A stretch of 64,000 bases of DNA. It comes from Radicibacter daui. Its GTDB lineage: Bacteria > Pseudomonadota > Alphaproteobacteria > Radicibacterales > Radicibacteraceae. The notes beneath the pieces were generated by a model. It worked only from the letters and a program-made list of their open reading frames with translations, had not been told where the DNA came from and ran no database searches. The position numbers were made by a program, and so were the translations under genes. The stretch lies in assembly GCA_030657355.1 (NCBI GenBank), contig CP131056.1, positions 310,001 through 374,000 on the forward strand, read 5' to 3'. Positions 7,845 to 19,505 of the stretch are shown here, piece after piece. How positions within the stretch are numbered: the first letter of the stretch is position 1; every line of letters begins with the position of its first letter.

Positions 7845-9983
7845 ATGTTCAACGTTTACCGCAAATCCATTGAGTGGGGCGGGCGCACGCTCACCCTCGA
7901 GACTGGCAAGGTTGCCCGTCAGGCCGATGGCGCCGTCATGGTCACCTATGGCGACACGGTCGTGCTGTGCACCGCCGTCTATGCAAAGAAGCAGAAGCCG
8001 GGGCAGGATTTCTTCCCGCTCACGGTCAACTACCAGGAAAAGTTCTACGCTGCCGGCCGTATCCCCGGTGGTTTCTTCAAGCGTGAAGGCCGTCCGAGCG
8101 AGAAGGAGACGCTGGTCTCCCGCCTGATCGACCGCCCGATCCGCCCGCTCTTCGTCAAGGGTTTCAAGAACGAGGTGCAGGTTGTCGCCACCGTTCTGAG
8201 CCATGACCTTGAGAACGATCCCGATATCGCCGCGATCATCGGTTCTTCCGCCGCCCTCACCCTGTCCGGTGCGCCGTTCCTCGGCCCGATCGGTGGTGCG
8301 CGCGTTGGCGTGATCGATGGCGAGTTCGTGCTGAACCCGACCACCGAGCAGCTGAAGGACAGCAAGCTGGACCTCGTCGTCGCCGGTACGCAGGAAGGCG
8401 TGCTGATGGTCGAGTCCGAAGCCAGCGAGCTGGACGAGCAGAAGATGCTCGACGCCGTGATGTTCGGCCACAACGCCTACCAGCAGATCATCGACGCGAT
8501 CATCGACCTCGCCGAGAGCGCGGCCAAGGATCCGTTCGACATGCCGGCCCCCGCCTATGATGTCGACGCCCTTGAGGCGAGCATCAAGGCACTTGTTGGT
8601 GCCGATGTGCGCGCCGCCTACGACACCGTGGTGAAGCAGGACCGTCAGGCCAAGCTTTCCGCTGCTAAGGACAAGGCCGCTGCCGAACTCGTCGGTTCCG
8701 ACGAAGGCAAGTACCCGGCTGAAGTCTTCGGCGGGGCGTTCAAGAATGTCGAGGCCGACCTGGTGCGTAACCAGATCCTCGACACCGGCAACCGTATCGA
8801 TGGCCGCGACACCAAGACCGTGCGTCAGATCGCCGTCGATGTGAGCGTGCTGCCGCGTACCCACGGTTCCGCCCTGTTCACCCGTGGCGAAACCCAGGCG
8901 CTGGTGGTCACCACCCTCGGCACCGGCCAGGACGAGCAGATCATCGACGCGCTGGAAGGCGAATACCGTTCGCCCTTCATGCTGCACTACAACTTCCCGC
9001 CCTACTCGGTCGGTGAAGCGGGCCGCATGGGCTCCCCGGGCCGCCGTGAAATCGGCCATGGCAAGCTCGCCTGGCGCGCGATCCGTCCGATGCTGCCGAA
9101 GCCGGCTGATTTCCCCTACACCCTGCGTGTGGTGTCTGAGATCACCGAATCCAACGGCTCCAGCTCGATGGCCACCGTTTGCGGCACCTCGCTGTCGCTG
9201 ATGGATGCCGGCGTGCCGCTGCCGCGTCCGGTTGCCGGTATTGCGATGGGTCTCATCAAGGAAGGCGAGCGCTTTGCCGTGCTCACCGACATCCTGGGTG
9301 ACGAAGACCATCTCGGCGACATGGACTTCAAGGTGGCCGGTACCGCCAATGGCATCACCGCGCTGCAGATGGACATCAAGATCACCTCGATCACCAAGGA
9401 GATCATGCAGATCGCCCTCGCCCAGGCGCAGGCCGGTCGTGTGCATATCCTCGGCGAGATGGCCAAGGGCCTCGATACCGCCCGCGGCGAGGTTTCCGGT
9501 AACGCTCCGCGCATCACCACCTTCTCCATTCCGAAGGACAAGATTCGTGAAGTGATCGGCACCGGCGGCAAGGTCATCCGCGAGATCGTGGAAGTGACGG
9601 GCTGCAAGATCGATCTGGAAGATGACGGCACGGTCAAGGTGGCTTCCACCGACAGCGCCAAGGCCCAGCAGGCCATCGACTGGATCAAGGGCATCACCGC
9701 CACGCCGGAACTGGGCGTCATCTACAAGGGCAAGGTGGTCAAGGTCGTCGATTTCGGCGCCTTCGTGAACTTCCTCGGCTCCAAGGATGGCCTCGTGCAT
9801 ATCTCCGAGCTGTCGGCCACCATCCGCCCGAAGACGGTCAGCGAGATCGTCAGCGAAGGCCAGGAAGTGTTCGTGAAGCTCATCGGCTTCGACGATCGCG
9901 GCAAGGTCAAGCTGTCGATGAAGCGCGTCGATCAGGAAACCGGCGCCGACGCCGAAGGCAAGACCGAAGAGAGCGCCGAGTAA
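7845..9983 (+). CDS. pnp: polyribonucleotide nucleotidyltransferase (PNPase)
   Basis: PNPase degrades RNA 3' to 5' by phosphorolysis and can add heteropolymeric tails; it is a core part of the RNA degradosome. The 712-residue protein has two RNase PH domains (about 1-220 and 310-540) separated by an alpha-helical domain, a KH domain with GTGG at about residue 572, and an S1 domain from about 624 to 695 ([31 protein letters not shown]). The phosphate-binding segment [15 protein letters not shown] is intact. The start is the ATG before [12 protein letters not shown]; an upstream in-frame ATG at 7818 would add nine unlikely residues. A strong terminator follows at 10016. Confidence 0.98.
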   Translation: MFNVYRKSIEWGGRTLTLETGKVARQADGAVMVTYGDTVVLCTAVYAKKQKPGQDFFPLTVNYQEKFYAAGRIPGGFFKREGRPSEKETLVSRLIDRPIRPLFVKGFKNEVQVVATVLSHDLENDPDIAAIIGSSAALTLSGAPFLGPIGGARVGVIDGEFVLNPTTEQLKDSKLDLVVAGTQEGVLMVESEASELDEQKMLDAVMFGHNAYQQIIDAIIDLAESAAKDPFDMPAPAYDVDALEASIKALVGADVRAAYDTVVKQDRQAKLSAAKDKAAAELVGSDEGKYPAEVFGGAFKNVEADLVRNQILDTGNRIDGRDTKTVRQIAVDVSVLPRTHGSALFTRGETQALVVTTLGTGQDEQIIDALEGEYRSPFMLHYNFPPYSVGEAGRMGSPGRREIGHGKLAWRAIRPMLPKPADFPYTLRVVSEITESNGSSSMATVCGTSLSLMDAGVPLPRPVAGIAMGLIKEGERFAVLTDILGDEDHLGDMDFKVAGTANGITALQMDIKITSITKEIMQIALAQAQAGRVHILGEMAKGLDTARGEVSGNAPRITTFSIPKDKIREVIGTGGKVIREIVEVTGCKIDLEDDGTVKVASTDSAKAQQAIDWIKGITATPELGVIYKGKVVKVVDFGAFVNFLGSKDGLVHISELSATIRPKTVSEIVSEGQEVFVKLIGFDDRGKVKLSMKRVDQETGADAEGKTEESAE

Positions 9984-10015
9984 TCGGCTGACTTCCAAGT
10001 CAGGCTCGTTAAAGG

Positions 10016-10052
10016 AAAAACCCCGGCGTCTCTGGCGTCGGGGTTTTTCTTT
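10016..10052 (+). terminator. rho-independent terminator of pnp
   Basis: AAAAACCCCGGCG (10016-10028) pairs with CGTCGGGGTTTTT (10036-10048), with one G-T pair, and ends in a TTTTTCTTTT run. It closes the rbfA-truB-rpsO-pnp operon. Confidence 0.92.
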
Positions 10053-10160
10053 TGGAAATCACCTGCCTGAACCGGCCCCAAAATCGGACAAGATTTTTCC
10101 CCCGGCACGGTCTTATCCTTCTGCCCGACAAAAAAGGGTCAAGGCAGGGGAGACGGGGTG

Positions 10161-11243
10161 ATGAAGGTCAGGCGCAAGACCTTTAGCGAGGCCGAGCAGG
10201 CCGGCGTACTGGAGCCGGGCCAGGGCGATGCGCTCTGGGAGTTCTGCGAAGGGCAGCTGCAGGGCGACCCGCGGTTTCACTTCTCCCATATCCTGTATTA
10301 CCTCGGTGGCGGCATCGCGATTGCGGCCATGAGCCTGCTGCTGACCGTCAGTTACGACCGCTGGGGCGGCCCGGCGTTATTGGTGCTTGGCCTTGTCTAC
10401 GGGCTCGCCTGCTGGCGCGCGGGGCTGTGGCTTCTGGAAGTGAAAAAACTTCCCTTGCCGGCCGGCATCCTGCTCACCCTCACCATTGTCATGGTGCCGG
10501 TTGCCGTTTACGGGCTGGAAGCCTGGCTGGGTTACTGGCCGGAAGGCGGGCCGTCTTATGACGAGTATCATCATCTGGTGAACTGGCGCTGGCTCTCCAT
10601 GGAGCTGGCAACGCTGGCGATTGCGGCCCTGCTGCTGGCGCGCCACCGGCTGCCCTTCATGGTCATGCCGGTGGCAGTCACGCTCTGGTATCTCGGCATG
10701 GATATCGGTGACTGGATCGCCGCCGGGCTTTATGCCGGCCCGGCCGATGCAGCTGCCGCCTATGACTGGCAAGCCGCCTATGCCGTGCGGCGGACCGTCT
10801 CCATTCTCTTCGGCCTTGCCATGCTGGGGCTGGCGCTGGGTGTCGATATCCGCACCCGCCGCCTTCACCGCGATTTTGCCTTCTGGCTCTATCTTTTCGG
10901 CCTCATGTCCTTCTGGGGCGGTGTGACGGCGCTCGACCCCTCGGGCGAGCTGGGGCGGGTGGGTTATGGCCTGCTCAATCTCGGGCTCATCCTCATCGGC
11001 GCACTGTTGCAGCGCCGGGCTTTTGCCGTGTTCGGGGCGCTGGGCATCGCGTTCTATCTCGGCCATCTCGCCTATGATGTCTTCAAGGACGAACTGGTCT
11101 TTGCGCTCGCCCTCAGCGCCATCGGCCTTGCCATCGTTGCCGGCGGCGTGTGGTGGAGCCGTCATGGTGAAACCCTTGGCGGTCGCTGGCGCCGGGCCCT
11201 GTCGCCGCGTTTTGCCGAGCTGATCGAGGCCCGGCAGGCCTAG
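10161..11243 (+). CDS. multi-spanning inner-membrane protein, DUF2157-like
   Basis: This 360-residue protein has a short charged cytoplasmic N-terminus and then about ten hydrophobic segments: for example around residues 45-65 (YYLGGGIAIAAMSLLLTV), 70-95, 100-120, 145-165, 170-190, 215-235, 245-260 and several to residue 335. The N-terminal helical region followed by LYYLGGGIA resembles DUF2157 and related predicted membrane proteins, but the match is from memory and no catalytic motif is visible. The start ATG is preceded by AGGGGAG at good distance; a GTG directly before it is also possible. It stands alone between the pnp terminator and the clpB promoter. Function is unknown. Confidence 0.75.
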   Translation: MKVRRKTFSEAEQAGVLEPGQGDALWEFCEGQLQGDPRFHFSHILYYLGGGIAIAAMSLLLTVSYDRWGGPALLVLGLVYGLACWRAGLWLLEVKKLPLPAGILLTLTIVMVPVAVYGLEAWLGYWPEGGPSYDEYHHLVNWRWLSMELATLAIAALLLARHRLPFMVMPVAVTLWYLGMDIGDWIAAGLYAGPADAAAAYDWQAAYAVRRTVSILFGLAMLGLALGVDIRTRRLHRDFAFWLYLFGLMSFWGGVTALDPSGELGRVGYGLLNLGLILIGALLQRRAFAVFGALGIAFYLGHLAYDVFKDELVFALALSAIGLAIVAGGVWWSRHGETLGGRWRRALSPRFAELIEARQA

Positions 11244-11255
11244 GGCAAAAGGGTC

Positions 11256-11284
11256 CTTGCGCATGGGGCCCACCCGCCCCATAT
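11256..11284 (+). promoter_or_regulatory. sigma-32 (RpoH) promoter of clpB
   Basis: CTTGCGC (11256-11262), a 14-base spacer and CCCCATAT (11277-11284) match the heat-shock consensus with the same spacing as the hsp20 promoter in this window. The clpB start lies about 130 bases downstream. Confidence 0.82.
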
Positions 11285-11420
11285 CCCCGATAGAAGGGCC
11301 GGGATCAGGCGGTTAGCCGTCCGGCACCGGCCCTTGATTGCACAGTTTGTGGATCACCAGACGGGCCGCCGTGCTTCATGGAAGGCGGTGCCCGGTTAAA
11401 GAATGAGGAGAACAGCGAAC

Positions 11421-14090
<2,670 letters not shown>

Positions 14091-14119
14091 CCTCCAGTCA
14101 GTCAGGCGCTTAGAATGAC

Positions 14120-14156
14120 AAATCCCTTCCCGGTTTCGGGAAGGGATTTTGTTTTG
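14120..14156 (+). terminator. rho-independent terminator of clpB
   Basis: A perfect 13-bp stem, AAATCCCTTCCCG (14120-14132) with its complement (14137-14149), loop GTTT, is followed by TGTTTTGAT. It lies between the convergent clpB and the beta-helix gene and may serve both. Confidence 0.9.
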
Positions 14157-14170
14157 ATATCGTTCTGAAA

Positions 14171-14767
14171 TTAGCCGGCGACTTCATCCGCCGTGTGGCT
14201 GCCGAGCCGCTCCGAAATCCCGGTGGTGATCTTCACCATGTCCGCTTCTTCGCGTGGAATGCCGTAGACGGTGAGCGGGAAATTGAGCGGCGCCTGTGCC
14301 TGCCAGATGGCGTCATGCTCGCCGGGCGGCAGGATTTGTGCCGGGTCGCCCACCGCCACCCAGCCGATGGGCACGGTGCTGGCGGGCGCAAGGCGGGTTT
14401 TCAGATGCACCACGGCATTGATGCGTACCTCGCTGCCCCGCCCGATACGGCTGGCATGAAAAACCGCAGTGCCGGTAGCGATGAAGACTTCATCCTCCAC
14501 GGTCGACCCGACAACGTGAGCGTTGGGGCCTACGAGGCAGTGATTGCCGATGGTGAGGGAATGGGCGGCGCTGGAGCGCAGCACGGCGTTCTCCATCACA
14601 ATGCTGTTTTGCCCGAGCGATATGGAGCCGCCCTCGGCAATCACCTGTGCGCCATAAAGGATGCGGCAGCCGGCACCCACGCTCACATCCCCGCACAGCA
14701 CCGCATTGGGGGCAACCCAGGCGTCGGGATGAACGGTCGGCGTTTTGCCGTTGTGGGTAATCAGCAT
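14171..14767 (-). CDS. left-handed beta-helix protein, gamma-carbonic-anhydrase-like without zinc ligands
   Basis: This 198-residue protein has hexapeptide repeats from about residue 12 to 125 (for example VAPNAVLCGDVSVGAGCRI and SIVMENAVL), the left-handed beta-helix of gamma-carbonic anhydrases, PaaY/CaiE proteins and acyltransferases. The usual zinc site in gamma-CAs (VGHxAxxHG) reads VGPNAHVVG here, so both His are replaced, and the preceding ligand segment reads ENAVLRS. A carbonic anhydrase function is therefore unlikely; an acyltransferase-like or structural role is possible. Its ATG overlaps the stop of the upstream AraC gene (TGATG), so the two are translationally coupled and probably functionally linked. 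Confidence 0.75.
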   Translation of the reverse strand: MLITHNGKTPTVHPDAWVAPNAVLCGDVSVGAGCRILYGAQVIAEGGSISLGQNSIVMENAVLRSSAAHSLTIGNHCLVGPNAHVVGSTVEDEVFIATGTAVFHASRIGRGSEVRINAVVHLKTRLAPASTVPIGWVAVGDPAQILPPGEHDAIWQAQAPLNFPLTVYGIPREEADMVKITTGISERLGSHTADEVAG

Positions 14768-15660
14768 CAGTGCGTGCTCCCGTGGGATGTCAGGGTGGCA
14801 ATGTCGTCGGCGATGGTGGCGTCGGGCTGCGGGGCATAAGCCGGGTCGGTGTGTTTCTGGGCGCGCAGATAACGCGCCGGCGGCTCACCCATCACCCGGC
14901 GGAACATGGTGGTAAAGGCAGCGGCGCTCTCATAACCAAGATCGAGCGCCACCGCGGTGATGCCCTCCCCGCGTGAGAGGCGCGGCAGGGCCGCAAACAG
15001 GCAGGCCTGCTGCCGCCAGGCGGAGAAGCTGAGCCCGGTTTCCCGGCGGAAGGCACGGGTAAAACTGCTGCGGCTCATCGCCATGTCTCCCGCCCATTCA
15101 TCGATGCTGTCATGGGCGCTGGGGGCAGCCAGAAACTGCCGGCAGCGCGCGGCAAGCCGCGGATCGGCGGGAAGCGGCAAAGCCAGCGGCGCTTCGGCAA
15201 GGCGCGGCAATTCCTCCACGATCAAGGCCAGGATCAGGCGTGTGCGATTGGTGCCGGTATCGTTCCGCCGCACCTTCACCGCTTCGACGATCAGGCTGCG
15301 CATAAGATCGGAGACGTGAAAGATACGGCACTCGGCCGGCAGGTCTGGCACGGAGGCGGTGTCGACATAAAGCGAGCGGGCGCTGGTTTTCTCCAGCATG
15401 GTCACCGAATGTTCGGTGCGAGCGGGAATCCACAGCGCATGGTCCGCTGGCACCAGCCAGTGCCGCCCATGCGTGTGGGCAATGGCAACGCCGGTCAGGG
15501 AGTAGAGCAGCTGCGAGCGGCTGTGGCAGTGCGGCGGTATGGCGTAGGCCGCCGGATAGTCGCTGGCCCAGGTGGCAACCGGTCCCGGTGTTGCTTCGAT
15601 GCGCACCACCTCATCCAGCGTGCCCGGCCGGAAATAGCGTGTCTCGAACTCTCCCGCCAT
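14767..15660 (-). CDS. AraC family transcriptional regulator
   Basis: This 297-residue regulator has an N-terminal cupin domain with PPHCHSRSQLLYSLTGVAI and WLVPADHALWIPARTEHSV, the arabinose-binding-like fold, and a C-terminal double helix-turn-helix (about 200-285) with MSRSSFTRAFRRETGLSFSAWRQQ and YESAAAFTTMFRRVMGEPPARYLR. It belongs to the group of AraC proteins often paired with MFS pumps. The MFS gene starting at 15861 is divergent, 200 bases away, and is a plausible target. The chosen ATG (15658-15660) is the first that fits the domain; upstream open frame is probably not coding. Confidence 0.92.
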   Translation of the reverse strand: MAGEFETRYFRPGTLDEVVRIEATPGPVATWASDYPAAYAIPPHCHSRSQLLYSLTGVAIAHTHGRHWLVPADHALWIPARTEHSVTMLEKTSARSLYVDTASVPDLPAECRIFHVSDLMRSLIVEAVKVRRNDTGTNRTRLILALIVEELPRLAEAPLALPLPADPRLAARCRQFLAAPSAHDSIDEWAGDMAMSRSSFTRAFRRETGLSFSAWRQQACLFAALPRLSRGEGITAVALDLGYESAAAFTTMFRRVMGEPPARYLRAQKHTDPAYAPQPDATIADDIATLTSHGSTH

Positions 15661-15860
15661 GCGCGCTGCCCTTCGGTTCGAATTATCGGATTGACCCGAT
15701 CTCACAAGAAGTGGAGCGAAGCACGAAAGCAGGTCGCCCGCAAAGCAGATAAATTCCAGCATCAGGAATACCACCTGCGGCACCGGCCCTTCCGGCCGGC
15801 AACCCGCGAGCGGGGAAAAAGACCCCGACAAGCCACCCGAAAACGCTGTTGGAGAAAAAA

Positions 15861-17114
15861 GTGAGTGAGACTGTGACCGTGGCCGAAGAGGCGGCCGCGC
15901 CCCCTTCGCTGGTGACGACTCCGGCTCGCACGGCCGGTGATGCGGCGTTTGCTGTCATCCTTGCCCTCAGCTTCTGCCACATGCTCAACGACATGATGCA
16001 GTCGCTGCTGCCGGCGATCTACCCGATGCTCAAGACCAATTTTGGCCTGAGCTTCAGCCAGATCGGCCTGCTTACCCTCACCTTCCAGGTGACGGCCTCA
16101 CTGCTTCAGCCTGTCGTCGGCATAGTGACCGACAAGCGCCCGCAGCCCTTTTCGCTGTGCGTGGGCATGGCCTTTACGCTCACCGGCCTCTTGCTGCTGG
16201 CCCATGCGGCCCATTTCGCCACGCTGCTGATCGCCGCCGCCATCGTCGGCATGGGCTCTTCCATCTTCCATCCTGACAGTTCGCGGGTGGCGCGCCTTGC
16301 CTCCGGCGGGCAGCACGGGCTTGCCCAGTCGCTGTTCCAGGTGGGCGGCAATGTCGGCTCGGCTGCGGGGCCGCTGCTGGCCGCCTTCATCGTGCTGCCG
16401 CGCGGGCAGGGCAGCATCGGCTGGTTCTCCATCGCCGCGCTCACCGCCATGGTGGTGCTGTTTCAGGTCGGCCGCTGGTACAGCGCGCATCTGGCCGGCC
16501 GGGCCCGCAAGGGCCACGTCGAGGCGCCGGTTATCAACATGCCGCGTGGCCGGGTGATCGGCGCGATCACAGTGCTCGGCATGCTGGTCTTCTCCAAATA
16601 CGTCTATATGGCCAGCCTCAGCAGCTACTACACCTTCTACCTGATCCATAAGTTCGGCCTCAGCGTGCAGGCGGCGCAGCTGCAGCTCTTCCTGTTCTTG
16701 GGCGCTGTGGCTGTGGGCACCATCGCCGGCGGCCCCATCGGGGACCGGTTCGGCCGCAAGCTGGTGATCTGGGGCTCCATTCTGGGCGTGCTGCCCTTCA
16801 CCCTCGCCCTGCCCTACGCCAACCTCACCTGGACCATGGTGCTGGCGGCGCTGATCGGCCTCATCCTTGCCTCTGCCTTCTCCGCCATCGTCGTCTATGC
16901 GCAGGAGCTGGTGCCGGGCAAGGTCGGCATGATCGCGGGGCTCTTCTTCGGCTTCGCCTTCGGCATGGGCGGTCTTGGCGCCGCCGTGCTGGGCGAGGTG
17001 GCGGACGCGAAGGGGATCGACTTCGTCTACCACCTCTGCTCGTGGCTGCCGGCACTCGGCCTGCTCACGATCTTCCTGCCCGATATCGAAGGGCACCGGC
17101 GCAAACGCGCCTGA
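15861..17114 (+). CDS. MFS transporter, fosmidomycin-resistance (Fsr) type
   Basis: This 417-residue, 12-helix carrier of the inner membrane matches the Fsr group: the first helix has LSFCHMLNDMMQSLLPAIYP, the loop and helix 4-5 contain GMGSSIFHPDSSRVARLASGG and GLAQSLFQVGGNVGSAAGPL, and GGPIGDRFGRK follows in the second half. Fsr of Escherichia coli exports fosmidomycin by proton antiport; the natural substrate is unclear. The frame opens with TTG, but the GTG at 15861 has GGAG six bases before it and is a better start. The divergent AraC gene is the likely regulator. A long perfect hairpin follows the stop. Confidence 0.9.
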   Translation: MSETVTVAEEAAAPPSLVTTPARTAGDAAFAVILALSFCHMLNDMMQSLLPAIYPMLKTNFGLSFSQIGLLTLTFQVTASLLQPVVGIVTDKRPQPFSLCVGMAFTLTGLLLLAHAAHFATLLIAAAIVGMGSSIFHPDSSRVARLASGGQHGLAQSLFQVGGNVGSAAGPLLAAFIVLPRGQGSIGWFSIAALTAMVVLFQVGRWYSAHLAGRARKGHVEAPVINMPRGRVIGAITVLGMLVFSKYVYMASLSSYYTFYLIHKFGLSVQAAQLQLFLFLGAVAVGTIAGGPIGDRFGRKLVIWGSILGVLPFTLALPYANLTWTMVLAALIGLILASAFSAIVVYAQELVPGKVGMIAGLFFGFAFGMGGLGAAVLGEVADAKGIDFVYHLCSWLPALGLLTIFLPDIEGHRRKRA

Positions 17115-17127
17115 GTGTAAGGGAAAG

Positions 17128-17157
17128 GGGATGTCGCCTGATCTCAGGCGACATCCC
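17128..17157. terminator. bidirectional hairpin between convergent MFS genes
   Basis: A perfect 14-bp inverted repeat, GGGATGTCGCCTGA (17128-17141) and its complement (17144-17157) with a two-base gap, lies between the convergent carriers. The right arm contains the last codons and the stop of the minus-strand gene. There is no T-run on either side, so it is terminator-like at best. Confidence 0.55.
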
Positions 17158-18430
17158 GTCCCCGCTTGTCCGGTACGCCCAGCAGCAGCAGGGCGCCGCC
17201 GATGACGAAAAATATCACCACCACACTCATGCCGGCGCGCTGACTGTGGAAGGCGGCCGTCAGGCTGCCCACCAGCAGCGGCCCCAGAAAGGCTGTCGCC
17301 TTGCCGGAAAGGGCAAACAGCCCGAACATCTCGCCGGCCTCCTCTGCCGGTGCCAGATAGGCCATCAGCGTGCGGCTGGCGGCCTGCGCCGGGCCGACGA
17401 AGATGCCGAGCCCTGCGCCCAGGATCCAGAACCACAGCGGGTCGCTGACAAGAAGCAGCGCGGTGCCCAGCACGGTGAGGGCAGCAAGCGACAGCAGCAC
17501 GGTCTTTTTGGGACCGATGGCGTCATCCACCCAGGCGAAGGCCGCCGCGCCGATGCCGGCGGTCACGTTCAGCAGGATGCCGAAGAGCAAAATCTGCTCG
17601 AAACTCAGGCCAAACGTTCCGGCAGCGTAAATACCGCCGAAGGTAAAAAGCGTGGTCAGCCCGTCTGTATAGAGCATGCTGGCGATGAGATAGACCACGA
17701 CCTCGCGCCGGTGGCGCAGCCGCCTGAGGCTGGCAACCAGCTGGCCGAATCCGGCCCTGACCGCAGCAGTCGCGCTGATGCCGGTCGAAGGTCGGTCGGG
17801 CGTCCACAGCAGCAGCGGCACGGTAAAGACGAGGAGCCAGCCGGCTGTCAGCAATGTCGTCGTGCGCACATTGAAGGCGCCGTCGTGGGAAATAGCAGGG
17901 TTCTGGACAAAGAGCTTCAACGCCACGATCAGGCAGACGAGCGCGCCAGCATATCCAAGGCCCTGCCCCCAGCCGGAAAGGCGCCCTACCTCGCCGGGAG
18001 CCGCCAGCTCCTTGAGCATGGCGTTGTAGAAAACCTGCGCATATTCGAAGGCCAGCGAGGCGATGACGACCCAGGCCAGCGCCCAGAGCGTCCAGTCGAG
18101 CCCGGGGGCGGCAAAGAACAATAGACCGCAGCCAATGGCATTGATCAGGCTGAAAACCACGATCCAAGGTTTGCGCCCGCCGCTGCGGTCGGCAATCGCC
18201 CCCAGCAGCGGGGCACCGATGGCGGCCAGCAGGGCGGTCAGCGCACTGGCCCAGCCCCACCAGGCGGTGCCGGTGGTCTCGTCCGGGGCCAGGGCGCGGG
18301 TAAAATAGGTAGCGAAGACGAAAGTGGAGATAACCGTGGGAAAGGCCGAGTTCGCCCAGTCATAGAGGCACCAGCCGAATTTCGCCTTGCCATCCGCTCC
18401 GCCGGCCGCCGGATTTGTCTCAGTCCTCAT
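17144..18430 (-). CDS. MFS transporter, UMF1 (Atg22-like) family
   Basis: This 428-residue integral membrane protein has the family hallmark WCLYDWANSAFPTVISTFVFATYFT in the first helix, then PLLGAIADRSGGRKPWIV, FEYAQVFYNAMLKELA and RLSGWGQGLGYAGAL, typical of UMF1-type carriers related to the yeast vacuolar effluxer Atg22. Yeast Atg22 releases amino acids; bacterial members are mostly uncharacterised. The start ATG overlaps the stop of the alpha/beta-hydrolase gene upstream (TGATG), so the two are one transcription unit. The frame continues upstream but only inside the hydrolase gene. Confidence 0.88.
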   Translation of the reverse strand: MRTETNPAAGGADGKAKFGWCLYDWANSAFPTVISTFVFATYFTRALAPDETTGTAWWGWASALTALLAAIGAPLLGAIADRSGGRKPWIVVFSLINAIGCGLLFFAAPGLDWTLWALAWVVIASLAFEYAQVFYNAMLKELAAPGEVGRLSGWGQGLGYAGALVCLIVALKLFVQNPAISHDGAFNVRTTTLLTAGWLLVFTVPLLLWTPDRPSTGISATAAVRAGFGQLVASLRRLRHRREVVVYLIASMLYTDGLTTLFTFGGIYAAGTFGLSFEQILLFGILLNVTAGIGAAAFAWVDDAIGPKKTVLLSLAALTVLGTALLLVSDPLWFWILGAGLGIFVGPAQAASRTLMAYLAPAEEAGEMFGLFALSGKATAFLGPLLVGSLTAAFHSQRAGMSVVVIFFVIGGALLLLGVPDKRGRDVA

Positions 18431-19005
18431 CAGGCAGAAAGTCCGGTGCGGGCAATCAGCGCGGCAAGCCGCTCCTGCCCCAGCGGCCACAGGCCGAGAT
18501 CGGAGGCCGAGTTGATGTGGCCGAGATTGCCGGCATCCGTCAGCGTTGCCCCCCAGGCCGCGGCCAGGGCCTGCGCCCGGCTGAAATCCACATAAGGATC
18601 GTTCCGGCTAGCGATCATTTCGGCGGCAAAGGGCAGCTTTTCCATCGGAAAGGGCGCAAAGCTCCGGGTCTCCGGCGGGGTGTGGGCTTCGGATTCGATG
18701 TCAGCCGGCGCTACCAGCAAGGCCCCGACAACCGGGGCCGGCTTGCCGGCGCGGCTGGCGGCCCAGCGCGCCACCAGCGAGCAGGAGAGGCTGTGGGCGA
18801 TCAGCACGGTTGGCCGGGTGTCCCGGCCGATATGCGTCTCCAGGGCAGCGATCCATTCGGCAGCATCAGGCTGGTCCCAGTCGCGCTGCTGCACCCGCTC
18901 CAGCGCCGGGTCGGCGGCCTGCCAGACACTCTGCCAGTGGGTCGGGCCGGAGTTGGAGAGGCCGGGCAGGATCAGCAGGCGATAAGCAGGGGCGGAATTG
19001 GCCAT
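18430..19005 (-). CDS. RBBP9/YdeN family alpha/beta hydrolase
   Basis: This 191-residue small serine hydrolase resembles RBBP9 and YdeN. It has the opening strand LLILPGLSNSGPTHWQSVWQ, the nucleophile elbow in IAHSLSCSLVARW, the Asp of the triad in SRNDPYVDF and the His in GNLGHINSASDLGLWP. Proteins of this type are cytoplasmic and have poorly known substrates (esters or peptides). It is the first gene of a two-gene unit with the UMF1 carrier, whose start overlaps its stop. The ATG at 19003-19005 is followed directly by the conserved fold. Confidence 0.9.
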   Translation of the reverse strand: MANSAPAYRLLILPGLSNSGPTHWQSVWQAADPALERVQQRDWDQPDAAEWIAALETHIGRDTRPTVLIAHSLSCSLVARWAASRAGKPAPVVGALLVAPADIESEAHTPPETRSFAPFPMEKLPFAAEMIASRNDPYVDFSRAQALAAAWGATLTDAGNLGHINSASDLGLWPLGQERLAALIARTGLSA

Positions 19006-19099
19006 CGGCAGGCACCTTTGTCAGGATTGCGGGGCCGATTAAGCCGGGGCCGGGCCGTGCCTGCAAGAGGGGTTTGAAGGCAGCGCCTTGCCCGATCAA

Positions 19100-19426
19100 C
19101 TATGCTTGGGGGCCCTTGTCGCCGATCATGCGGCGGCGGAGCGCCTCGGGCATCTCCAGTGTCTCACGGTCCCAGCCTTCGTTTTCGATGACTGTCTCAA
19201 GACAGTTTTCCAGCAGGCTGTGGCACTGCTCGAGCGCCCGCTTGATGGTCTCGTGGGTGGAAGCCAGATTGTCACGATCCTCAAGGCAGCGGCCCTGATA
19301 GTCGTGCGCTTCGCGGACCAGCGAGATCATCCGTGCCACCTGCCCGGGGCAGTCGCACATATAGACCATCGCCTGATCCAGCAGCTTGAAGATCTCGTCC
19401 TGGCTGAAGCGGGTATCGTTGATCAT
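19100..19426 (-). CDS. conserved hypothetical helical protein with five cysteines
   Basis: This 108-residue protein is not one I can name. It appears entirely alpha-helical, with no signal peptide or membrane segment. Cysteines occur at residues 24 and 26 (YMCDCPGQ), 47, 68 and 75, an unusual density for its size, and could bind metal or form disulfides. Helices containing REAHDYQGRCLEDRD and HETIKRALEQCHSLLENCLETVI look coiled-coil-like. The coding pattern and the weak AGGA before the ATG support a real gene. It stands between the hydrolase gene and the nitronate monooxygenase-like gene on the same strand. Confidence 0.6.
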   Translation of the reverse strand: MINDTRFSQDEIFKLLDQAMVYMCDCPGQVARMISLVREAHDYQGRCLEDRDNLASTHETIKRALEQCHSLLENCLETVIENEGWDRETLEMPEALRRRMIGDKGPQA

Positions 19427-19505
19427 GCCGGGCGGCTTCCTGAGGCTGGGGCGAGAAGGCGGACGCGAACGGCCGCTTTTTCCCTGCCCGCGGCCAGAAC
19501 CCAGT

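Noticed and set aside
7767-9998. Long antisense frame opposite pnp
   Set aside because: Low-complexity His/Gly/Asp-rich translation, exactly opposite a conserved gene; a composition artefact.
14171-14767. Annotation as active gamma-carbonic anhydrase
   Set aside because: The zinc-binding histidines of the family are not present.
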